Source: Tanytarsus gracilentus (Eukaryota > Arthropoda > Insecta > Diptera > Chironomidae). From it: 64,000 bases of DNA. The stretch spans positions 5,602,501 through 5,666,500 of the forward strand of contig JAXRKN010000045.1 in assembly GCA_038502055.1 (NCBI GenBank), written 5' to 3'. The translations under genes and the position numbers were made by a program. Below are positions 61,001 to 64,000 of the stretch, one piece after another. The notes beneath the pieces were generated by a model. That model made no database searches. It saw nothing but the letters and a program-made list of their open reading frames with translations, and was not told where the DNA came from. How positions within the stretch are numbered: position 1 is the first letter of the stretch; every line of letters begins with the position of its first letter.

Positions 61001-63352
61001 TCAAAAATGTCTTTGAGAGATTACGATCATTATTTTTTCTTCGGGGAAAATTTTAATTGAGATAATTTTGTGAAGGTGGAAATAAAAATTTTTTCGGTTA
61101 AATTTTGGTAGCTAAAAAATATATTAATAAATTTCAAAAAAATTTTAAAATTTAATCAAACCTTTTTAATTAAAAAAACCAAAAATAAAAACAACTCACT
61201 CGTATGGTAAAACTCAAAATTTTTCTCATTAGGCAAAATTCAAACTTCCTCTAGTGTTTTTTTTTCTAAAATTAACCTTCAGGAAATTACAGATAATTTT
61301 GCTTCCTAACTAGAGAAATTTTTCTCAACTTCATCCAGGACTTTTATAATTAAGGTGCACAAACAGTAAAAAGTTTGTTCACAAAACAAAATGTTGCTCT
61401 ACATTTTAGATTTTTCTTTCTCTTTTTTTGCTAAATTAATGGTCAGGGAGAAAAGTTGAATACACATTTGCAGCAGCAAAAAAAACTTATCCCTCAACAA
61501 ACACTTTTGCTGAGTGTCTCCAATAAACTTTTCCCAATCTCATCCTCTTGTGTATGCAACACTAAAAAAGGATATCTCTTATGCTTCTATTGCTGCTTTT
61601 CTGCTCCAAAAATTTTCCTTTTCTTGAGAATATCTTTCCGGCATACATCACGCCAGAAAATGGGGGTCACTCTCGAAGAGAAGAAGTAAGAAGTGCCTAA
61701 AACATTCATATTCATACGCTTTTTGTGTGAAATTTAGTTTTTCAAACCCGATGAGCTTCTTCTTAACAAAACTTTGTCCTCTCCTCAACTTTCTGCTGAT
61801 GCTGGTTGGTCAAAGACAGTCACAAAAATACATGCGGCAAAAAAGGACTATGTTATTCAATAGATTTGTTTGCATGCGAAGGCTAAGCCCAAAAGCTTTC
61901 CGTGTGGAAAAACTTTCGATATGGCAATTGATGCATATCAATGAAAGCTTTATTAGTTTTTTGCTTGGTGAGCAAATTATTAGATTTTTGAAAAAGCCAT
62001 CGAAAAAACTTTAAATGAGCTTTCATAGTTAAATTTAAAAATATTCAATCAAGTTTTAAATGAGCTTTTTAATGACTTTCATAAAAGCTTTAATTAATAA
62101 AGTTTTAAAAGCTTCACCAATTAACTTTCAATTAAGCTTTTACAAGCTCCTATAAATTAACTTTTATAAAAACTTCAATAATAAATTTTCATAAGAGCTC
62201 TCAAAAAATTTCTTTTATTAAAGCTTTTTATTAAAAAATATTTTCAAATTTCTCACTCAAAATCCATCGATTCCATCTCACTTTAACTCACACACACACC
62301 ACATACTTAGTGGTTTCGAAAATCCCGGGATTTCAAATTTCGGGATCCCGGGACTGAAAAACCTGTAACCCCGGGATCCCGGGATCCCGAAAACGGGATT
62401 TCATTTAAAAAAGGAAATATCTTCCCTCAATTTTCAGCACTTCCGTCATGCAAAAAAATTATTTCTTGTTAAAATAATCTTGCACTTTTAAACCTTTATT
62501 TTAATACCGAAATCTAAACTTGAAGCTTATAATTAAAAAAATTTATTCCCCTTCGTTTTTCAAAAAATAACGACAAATTAGTGAAAAATTTAGATATTTT
62601 TAAATCCCGGGATCCCGAAGAAAAAACGCGGGATCTCGGGATTGAAAAACTGTCCGGGATTCCCCGGGATTTCGGGATCCCGGGATCCCGCCGAAACCTC
62701 TACACATACTGCGTTCTTTCAAGCGTAAAAAAGAACTTCTTCTCATCCCAATTTCTTCTTTCGTGAGTGACTTGACAAAAGCTTTTGATTTGATAAAGTT
62801 TTTGTTGCCTTATTGCGGCATGAAAGAAAAAGGGATCCTTTTAGTCCATTATCCGAAAGTTCTTGTGATATCCTCTCATGTAATAACAATAAAAATAAAA
62901 ATAATAGTAATAATGATGAGAGAAGGTAATTAGGGGGATGAATGGAGCGCAATTTGACGGCCAATTAATCAGAGAATGGGTCAAAGAATGTCGCAGCTAT
63001 TCTCATTTTAATTAAAATCTGTGTTAGAGCTTTGATTTCAATTTTAATTTAATTTAGACAAGGGGTGGATAATTGAGATTTAAATTTTTATTTGCCGTTA
63101 AAAACAAAAACTAAAATCTCAATTTTTCACACCCTAAAGTAATATTTTTATTTTGCACGATTTTCCAAACCTTAGCTAGATAGAGATCGACTGTGTAGAG
63201 TCTAGAATGAGAAAACACTCTCCTTTAATCTTCAATGTCAATAGCATGATATCTCATTTGTAGTTTATATTGCAGATCCCGATTTAATTCTGCCCCGTGG
63301 TAGCGATATCGAATTCACAAACCTGAACATAGGAGGAGAGCTTAACAGATAA
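9865..63352 (+). CDS. Sidestep-family transmembrane Ig receptor/ligand, 14 coding exons (whole gene span)
   Basis: Coding segments: 9865-10036, 43547-43894, 43952-44062, 47258-47473, 47724-48029, 48164-48300, 51330-51468, 57113-57261, 57772-57922, 57977-58179, 58665-58836, 58901-59129, 59240-59409 and 63276-63352. All junctions are GT-AG with compatible phases; the sum is 2580 nt, 859 residues plus TAA. Domain order is signal peptide, five Ig domains (about residues 60-173, 174-282, 283-384, 385-476, 477-576), an FN3-like domain (577-701), a transmembrane helix (about 734-760) and a cytoplasmic tail. This is the layout of insect Side proteins. In Drosophila, Side is a muscle-surface attractant recognised by Beat-Ia on motor axons, and paralogs pair with other Beats. 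By family knowledge this protein should sit on the plasma membrane and act in neuronal recognition. Missed alternative exons cannot be excluded, and the paralog is unresolved. Confidence 0.92.
10084..10174. repeat. Short inverted-repeat (MITE-like) element next to the exon 1 donor
   Basis: Left end CAAGGGGTGGGACATTCC, right end GAGTGTCCACCCCTTG, which are reverse complements apart from one inserted G and drift at the inner edge. It is 91 bp, with an AT-rich core, and lies 47 bp downstream of the exon 1 splice donor in intron 1. One of the best-preserved members of the dispersed family. Confidence 0.65.
10175..14739. other. Intron 1, first part: no gene recognised
   Basis: AT-rich intronic sequence. 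ORFs are 60-82 codons and overlap on both strands without domains, so I treat them as chance. One isolated half-end of the GGGATGAACACTTGAG type occurs near 11192. Confidence 0.5.
14748..15487. mobile_element. Nonautonomous hAT-like element with 8-bp target-site duplication
   Basis: The ends CAGGGGGCGGACGACT and its exact reverse complement AGTCGTCCGCCCCCTG bound 740 bp. AATTATTT lies on both sides (14740-14747 and 15488-15495), a perfect 8-bp duplication. CAGGG-type ends with 8-bp duplications are characteristic of the hAT superfamily. The interior has TATATTTTTATATTT-rich flanks and a tandem array (about 14931-15300) but no transposase. Confidence 0.85.
14931..15300 (+). repeat. Tandem repeat of about 140-147 bp inside the hAT-like element
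   Basis: CTGGAAGTGAGATCCAGTAG starts at 14931, 15078 and 15217, spacings of 147 and 139 bp. Each copy continues with an ATCAA/ATCCAGCGATGGATT segment and a CATTCGAAC segment. The short minus-strand ORF across it (14918-15163) is an artefact of the repeat: its two halves are near-identical peptides. Confidence 0.75.
15496..31202. other. Intron 1, middle part: no gene recognised
   Basis: About 15.7 kb of AT-rich sequence with only short chance ORFs (up to 109 codons). Small inverted-repeat elements occur near 16589-16706 (weak) and 20588-20656. A (CT)n tract lies near 29037-29052. I see no splice-flanked exon with Ig, FN3 or other domain character on either strand. Confidence 0.5.
20588..20656. 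repeat. Short inverted-repeat (MITE-like) element
   Basis: Left end CAATGGGTGGAAACTTG, right end AGTGTCCACCCCTTG. The reverse complement of the right end, CAAGGGGTGGACACT, aligns with the left over about 15 bp. It is about 69 bp, the shortest member of the family. Confidence 0.5.
31203..31433. repeat. Inverted-repeat element of a different family (GAGTCAGACAT ends)
   Basis: AGAGGAGTCAGACAT near 31209 is mirrored by ATGTCTGACTCTTCTC ending near 31432: about 15 bp with one mismatch, flanked on both sides by further partial similarity (AATAT and TTCTG). The roughly 230-bp element is AT-rich inside and has no ORF. Confidence 0.55.
31434..40110. other. Intron 1, third part: no gene recognised
   Basis: AT-rich intronic sequence. 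It includes a (CA)n tract at about 37032-37047 and an (ATG)n run at about 39042-39059. ORFs reach 118 codons (39561-39917), but that ORF is a hydrophobic, Phe/Leu-rich translation with a competing ORF in another frame, and shows no domain. Confidence 0.5.
40111..41082. mobile_element. Repeat-filled element with GTGTAACCCAC ends
   Basis: The left end GTGTAACCCACGAAGTGG and the right end AGTGGGTTACAC are inverted over the GTGTAACCCAC core. Inside are a (TCCG/TCTG)n microsatellite (40155-40185), three diverged copies of a 130-150-bp unit starting ATGGCTTCATGTA (near 40355, 40502 and 40631) with GGCCGGCCAG boxes, and a 17-bp minisatellite. No transposase. The exact outer boundary and target-site duplication are not clear. 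Confidence 0.55.
40685..40975 (+). repeat. 17-bp minisatellite (GTGGAAAATGGAACATA)
   Basis: About seventeen imperfect copies of GTGGAAAATGGAACATA, varying by A/G and C/T changes. The unit has no stop codon in several frames, which explains the overlapping ORFs on both strands here, including a 186-codon minus-strand ORF whose translation is a repeated FHFPLCSIFHCVPFS-type peptide. Confidence 0.85.
41083..43546. other. Intron 1, last part
   Basis: AT-rich intronic sequence leading to the exon 2 acceptor. It contains one minus-strand ORF (41599-41799) discussed under findings as a possible small secreted peptide. Otherwise nothing recognisable. Confidence 0.45.
43547..43894 (+). CDS. Side-family exon 2: first Ig (V-like) domain
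   Basis: The exon starts after TTTCCAG and ends before GTAAGT (phase 1 to phase 1). It encodes residues 58-173, a full N-terminal Ig domain: cysteine in VELPCDL, tryptophan in VLWFKD, the family-typical IPMYSLDSRNG segment, then DSGIYRCRVDY with the second cysteine, and the closing strand RVNLTLV. The IPMYSLDSR and YRCRVDYF motifs are what I rely on most for the Side call. In the family this membrane-distal domain is the expected Beat-binding surface (inference from family knowledge). A minus-strand ORF of 104 codons overlaps it and is a shadow. Confidence 0.95.
43952..44062 (+). CDS. Side-family exon 3: first half of Ig2
   Basis: The exon follows a 57-bp intron whose acceptor is CTCTCTAG and ends at a GTAATT donor. 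It encodes residues 174-210, beginning ESPDEPRIFDAQG and running through a Thr/Ile-rich strand to the first Ig2 cysteine in LFLSCSVTGG. Phase 1 in, phase 1 out. Splitting an Ig domain between the first cysteine and the core tryptophan is common in this family. The second half lies 3.2 kb downstream in exon 4. Confidence 0.92.
45272..45576 (+). repeat. Copy 1 of a direct repeat in intron 3
   Basis: From TTTATGTGGCGATGATCATG to ACATTCTCAAAATT. It is nearly identical to 46626-46931, differing at a handful of positions (for example GACAATGG versus GACGATGG). Weaker similarity extends about 80 bp further upstream in both copies. Confidence 0.85.
46394..46465 (+). repeat. Copy 1 of a 72-bp direct repeat in intron 3
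   Basis: From CGCTTTCACTTGAAAAACTA to CTCTCAACATTG. Identical by eye to 46939-47010, lying between the two copies of the larger repeat. Confidence 0.8.
46626..46931 (+). repeat. Copy 2 of the direct repeat in intron 3
   Basis: Second copy of the segment at 45272-45576, offset by about 1355 bp. It is followed after 7 bp by the second copy of a separate 72-bp repeat. The high identity implies a recent local duplication. Confidence 0.85.
46939..47010 (+). repeat. Copy 2 of the 72-bp direct repeat in intron 3
   Basis: Matches 46394-46465 over its full length and lies right after copy 2 of the 306-bp repeat, suggesting both were rearranged in linked events. Confidence 0.8.
47258..47473 (+). CDS. 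Side-family exon 4: second half of Ig2
   Basis: The acceptor is TTCTTTCTAG and the donor GTGAGT at 47474. The exon encodes residues 211-282: RPVPKVTWWRDN with the core Ig tryptophan, a serine/alanine-rich loop, the strand VVNQLFIGTITRDFYG, and the second cysteine in RLECRAQGS, closing with KEITVQVH. The G-F-Y-G-S-x-L-E-C pattern matches the Y/F-x-C end of an Ig domain. Phase 1 at both ends. Confidence 0.93.
47724..48029 (+). CDS. Side-family exon 5: Ig3 domain
   Basis: A complete Ig domain in one exon (residues 283-384, phase 1 to 1). It starts LKPIKVKI, has the first cysteine in PIRCETWGSYP, tryptophan in KVTWLLDGEPI, and the second cysteine in AELTCRSSNPWF, ending RRISVAY across the junction. 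The ELTCR(A/S)xNP motif after an Asp-rich turn is typical of the third Ig domain of Side and Beat-interacting proteins. A potential N-glycosylation site (NLT) lies in the E-F region. The donor is GTATGA at 48030. Confidence 0.94.
48164..48300 (+). CDS. Side-family exon 6: first half of Ig4
   Basis: The exon follows a 134-bp intron (acceptor TGATTTAG) and ends at a perfect GTAAGT donor in phase 0. It encodes residues 385-430, starting PPTVSVHL, with two potential N-glycosylation sites (NIT and NVT) around the first cysteine strand VTLKCRADARPP, and ending in AWHKN with the core tryptophan. The phase change from 1 to 0 inside the Ig domain is matched by exon 7. Confidence 0.93.
48301..51329. 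other. Intron 6: no gene recognised
   Basis: A 3.0-kb AT-rich intron splitting Ig4. Short ORFs (to 79 codons) carry no domain. No alternative Ig half-exon and no structured element stands out. Confidence 0.55.
51330..51468 (+). CDS. Side-family exon 7: second half of Ig4
   Basis: The acceptor is CGTTATAG and the donor GTAAGT. Starting in phase 0, it encodes residues 431-476: a short strand GMRMTSEDSE, then LHLTFLERESTGSYACSASN with the canonical Ig S-x-G-x-Y-x-C-x-A-x-N motif, and the closing EGETRSSSLYLKV. In the family this motif precedes the hinge into the fifth Ig domain. The exon is isolated between introns of 3.0 and 5.6 kb, and its identity is clear from the motif. Confidence 0.94.
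51732..51856. repeat. Short inverted-repeat (MITE-like) element in intron 7
   Basis: Left end CAAGGGGTGTGAAATTATGG, right end TTCGTCATCCCCTTG. The outer CAAGGGG(T/A) is inverted and so is an inner AATTAAGAT/ATCTTAATT pair, giving a 125-bp potential hairpin. Confidence 0.55.
51929..52260 (+). repeat. Tandem duplication of a 166-bp unit
   Basis: The unit beginning TATCTATTGAAATGATTTTC (51929-52094) is repeated immediately at 52095-52260 with no difference I can see. This looks like a recent tandem duplication, or an assembly artefact of that length. It is intronic and noncoding. Confidence 0.88.
53220..53700 (+). repeat. 60-62-bp minisatellite inside element B
   Basis: AGTTGTGGAATTTT recurs near 53239, 53300, 53361, 53421, 53484 and 53603 (with AGTTGCGG near 53545), each followed by (A)ACGGAATTTATTTTCCATC and AAAATTCCGTCA. 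The spacing is close to that of the array in element A although the sequences differ. Confidence 0.82.
53829..53905 (+). other. tRNA-like segment with pol III A/B boxes in element B
   Basis: TGGTAAAGCGG (53845-53855) fits the A-box consensus TRGYNNARNGG at all positions, and GGTTCGAATCT (53878-53888) fits the B box at ten of eleven. Box starts are 33 bp apart, as in ordinary tRNAs. Acceptor-stem pairing is not convincing, so this is a tRNA-derived or pseudo-tRNA sequence rather than a functional tRNA gene. Confidence 0.55.
56675..56771. repeat. Short inverted-repeat (MITE-like) element in intron 7
   Basis: Left end AAAGGGGATGGACACTTG, right end CCAGTGTCCACTCCTTG. The shared inverted core is (A/G)TGGACACT. 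It is about 97 bp, with an AT-rich interior. Confidence 0.6.
57113..57261 (+). CDS. Side-family exon 8: first half of Ig5
   Basis: The acceptor TATGCAG at 57106-57112 gives phase-1 entry, and the exon ends in phase 0 at GTAAGT. It encodes residues 477-526. SPRCKPG carries an extra cysteine typical of the membrane-proximal Ig of Side proteins. SLAVKCEVDADP follows with the first Ig cysteine, then FAWTYNN with the tryptophan, and NTRNVSP with an N-glycosylation site. The start at SPRC rather than at an ATG a little upstream is set by the acceptor and by fit to the family. Confidence 0.92.
57262..57771. other. Intron 8: nothing recognised
   Basis: A 510-bp AT-rich intron within Ig5. No repeat, RNA gene or alternative exon is apparent. 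Confidence 0.6.
57772..57922 (+). CDS. Side-family exon 9: second half of Ig5
   Basis: The acceptor is TCCAACAG and the donor GTGAGT. It encodes residues 527-576: VPSSRINSHGLLSTVAHMP, then TLACWAENAIG with the second Ig cysteine, and RQSHPCLVHIVPA. The additional cysteine in HPC probably pairs with the one in SPRC of exon 8, as in the family. The C-W-A-x-N-x-I-G motif strongly supports the fifth Ig domain. Confidence 0.93.
57977..58179 (+). CDS. Side-family exon 10: first part of the FN3-like domain
   Basis: The exon is separated from exon 9 by only 54 bp (acceptor TCTTCACAG). It encodes residues 577-644: VPDTPRLCELRN, then VMEVICQAGHDGGLQQHFILE, the G-x-D-G-G-L-x-Q-x-F-x-L-E signature that marks the Side-family membrane-proximal FN3 domain, and a variable Ser/Thr/Asn-rich loop. 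It ends in phase 0 at GTGAGT. The two cysteines in this domain are also typical of the family. Confidence 0.94.
58180..58664. other. Intron 10: nothing recognised
   Basis: A 485-bp intron inside the FN3-like domain, ending in a pyrimidine-rich stretch before the exon 11 acceptor. The short ORF at 58248-58463 shows no domain. Confidence 0.6.
58665..58836 (+). CDS. Side-family exon 11: second part of the FN3-like domain
   Basis: The acceptor is AAATTCAG and the donor GTATGT. It encodes residues 645-701: the hydrophobic strand PQFKLPPLEPGRDYQFTVYAVNAKGRS, in which L-x-P-G-x-x-Y-x-x-x-V-x-A-x-N-x-x-G-x-S is the canonical FN3 F-G signature. A linker toward the membrane follows (RIGSLIPPY). Phase 0 in, phase 1 out. 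Confidence 0.94.
58901..59129 (+). CDS. Side-family exon 12: juxtamembrane linker, transmembrane helix, start of cytoplasmic tail
   Basis: The exon follows a 64-bp intron (acceptor TTGTTTAG). It encodes an acidic/Thr-rich stalk (residues 702-733), then about 27 hydrophobic residues (TIVLAALVLAAGIIISSVIV and following VGCIAV), and stop-transfer CRVRRPK at residue 761 onward, fixing a single-pass type I topology with the Ig domains outside. The cytoplasmic start is rich in proline, glutamate and arginine (PPEPEEVRKRI). It ends in phase 2 at AA|GTAAGA. Confidence 0.93.
59240..59409 (+). CDS. Side-family exon 13: cytoplasmic tail
   Basis: The acceptor TTCTCAG restores a Lys codon (AA+A). It encodes residues 778-834: KPVRTDVPSMYAEDDTEDE, a five-glutamine run, then a Ser/Arg/Tyr-rich segment (SRCSRASTIRSTRYVSE and YSQPSLN) with several candidate phosphorylation sites. 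The donor I use, G|GTACGA at 59410, is not strong, but it gives phase 1 and joins the last exon in frame. Without this splice the frame continues to a TGA at 59502-59504, adding a different tail. Confidence 0.82.
62308..62702. mobile_element. Nonautonomous hAT-like element with GGGATCCC-rich ends and 8-bp target-site duplication
   Basis: The left end TAGTGGTTTCGAAAATCCCG and the right end (reverse complement TAGAGGTTTCGGCGGGATCC) are inverted. Both continue into palindromic CCCGGGATCCCGGGAT strings. CACATACT lies directly outside each end (62300-62307 and 62703-62710), a perfect 8-bp duplication. It is 395 bp, far too short for a transposase. The 8-bp duplication and TAG(T/A)GG(T)TTCG ends point to hAT. 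Confidence 0.85.
63059..63138. repeat. Short inverted-repeat (MITE-like) element before the last exon
   Basis: Left end CAAGGGGTGGATAATTGAGA, right end AATCTCAATTTTTCACACCC. Inverted similarity covers about 25 bp including ATTGAGATTT. It lies about 140 bp upstream of the exon 14 acceptor. Confidence 0.55.
63276..63352 (+). CDS. Side-family exon 14: C-terminal end and stop
   Basis: The acceptor is TATATTGCAG. In phase 1 it gives DPDLILPRGSDIEF, then TNLNIGGELNR and TAA at 63350-63352. The exact phase match, the good polypyrimidine-AG and the PDLI-x-P tail support it as the last coding exon, though it lies 3.9 kb from exon 13. No C-terminal PDZ-ligand consensus is obvious at ELNR. An additional phase-symmetrical exon between 59410 and 63275 cannot be excluded. 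Confidence 0.8.
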
Positions 63353-64000
63353 AAGCTGAAAATACAAATTTAGTTAATTAATTAAGTCTTATCACGTTTT
63401 TAATAAGTCTCTCACTCGCATTGTGTACATAGTATCGGAGAAAAGCCAGAGGATTGTATAATATTAGAGGAGAGAAAAATGTAGTGGATGAAAATAAAAG
63501 TTACGGGAGAAAGCAGCTAGTGAATCACTTTGTATAAAGCACAACACGGATAAAATTAAAATGAAACCTTTGAAGTTGCTGACGCCCAGTAAATTGCTTA
63601 ATTAAAAAACTGATATCGAGAGGAAGGAAATTGGTTGATGGTGGAAAATTTGTCTGGTAGAATTAATTAAAAAGGCTTGAGTTAATTTCAAAAATTTGTT
63701 TAATTTGAACAAAATTGGAAAATATTTAAAGAGATTGAAAAAATTTGAAAGCTTCATTGCGTCTTAGAATTTTGATCAAGATTGGAGAATTCCTTAAAAT
63801 TAATCATCCATAAAAAGCCAAAATTAATTCTATTGACAATTTCCCACGATTCCTTTTTCCTTCTCTTCATCATAAAATTGTTTAAAAAAATTCGAGCAAG
63901 AAATTTTTAGGAGCGTGTAGAAGATGAAAGAATTGAAAATTGTATGGAATTCGTTTGAGAAGAGCGGAAAATGTTCAAATTCTATGCCGAAAAATGTTGC
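63353..64000 (+). other. Probable 3' UTR and downstream sequence
   Basis: AT-rich sequence after the stop. A canonical AATAAA lies at 63493-63498 (140 bases past the stop) and is a candidate polyadenylation signal; a variant ATTAAA lies about 60 bases further on. No other coding exon is seen up to the window edge, and the true 3' end cannot be fixed without transcripts. Confidence 0.45.
63493..63498 (+). terminator. Candidate polyadenylation signal AATAAA
   Basis: Canonical AATAAA hexamer 140 bases after the stop codon of the Side-family gene, on the sense strand. AATAAA is frequent by chance in such AT-rich DNA, so this is only a candidate. Confidence 0.35.

Larger units (their letters stand above)
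59410..63275. other. Intron 13, with possible retained 5' part and two repeat elements
   Basis: A 3.9-kb intron before the last exon. Its first 95 bases stay in frame and end at a stop (59502-59504), a possible alternative C-terminus. A 152-codon minus-strand ORF (60135-60593) overlaps a 77-codon plus-strand ORF and has no recognisable domain. A hAT-like element (62308-62702) and a short inverted-repeat element (63059-63138) lie near the 3' end. Confidence 0.55.

Noticed and set aside
1..64000. CRISPR array, operons, ribosome-binding sites or prophage
   Set aside because: The sequence is eukaryotic (spliced gene, AT-rich introns, insect-type repeats). The repeat arrays lack the spacer/repeat pattern of CRISPR.

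Overview
The window comes from an AT-rich animal nuclear genome, most likely an insect. It holds GT-AG introns of very different sizes (54 bp to about 33.5 kb), one dispersed multi-exon gene, and many short terminal-inverted-repeat elements. There is no sign of bacterial gene organisation. The species cannot be named from the sequence. A dipteran or other holometabolous insect fits the tiny introns and the gene family, but this is inference.

The only gene I can support is a Sidestep (Side)-family transmembrane immunoglobulin protein on the + strand. It can be assembled from fourteen coding exons between 9865 and 63352. Every exon junction keeps the reading frame, and the joined coding sequence is 2580 nt (859 codons plus stop). 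The order is: signal peptide (exon 1), Ig1 (exon 2), Ig2 (exons 3-4), Ig3 (exon 5), Ig4 (exons 6-7), Ig5 (exons 8-9), one fibronectin type III-like domain (exons 10-11), transmembrane helix (exon 12), and a cytoplasmic tail of about 100 residues (exons 12-14). This 5 Ig + FN3 + TM layout is that of Drosophila Side and its paralogs, cell-surface partners of Beaten-path (Beat) proteins in axon guidance and synaptic matching. Which paralog this is cannot be told from the sequence alone.

Positions 1-9864 are upstream DNA with no recognisable gene. They hold a 1.8-kb foldback-type element (4822-6611) and small inverted-repeat elements. Intron 1 (10037-43546) carries a 740-bp hAT-like nonautonomous element with a clean 8-bp target-site duplication (14748-15487), a 230-bp inverted-repeat element (31203-31433), and a roughly 1-kb repeat-filled element with GTGTAACCCAC ends (about 40111-41082). 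It also has one small minus-strand ORF for a putative secreted Cys-rich peptide (41599-41799), which is speculative. Intron 3 has two pairs of direct duplications. Intron 7 has a 166-bp tandem duplication and a second 1.7-kb foldback element (52885-54584). Intron 13 has a second hAT-like element with an 8-bp target-site duplication (62308-62702).

The most unusual signal is that the two large foldback elements, one upstream of the gene and one in intron 7, share an architecture. Both have TACCC...GGGTA ends, arms built of tandem repeats of about 60-62 bp, and a non-repeated central loop containing a tRNA-like segment with matches to RNA polymerase III A and B boxes. A separate family of roughly 70-130-bp elements with CAAGGGGTGGACACT-like inverted ends recurs at least seven times across the window.
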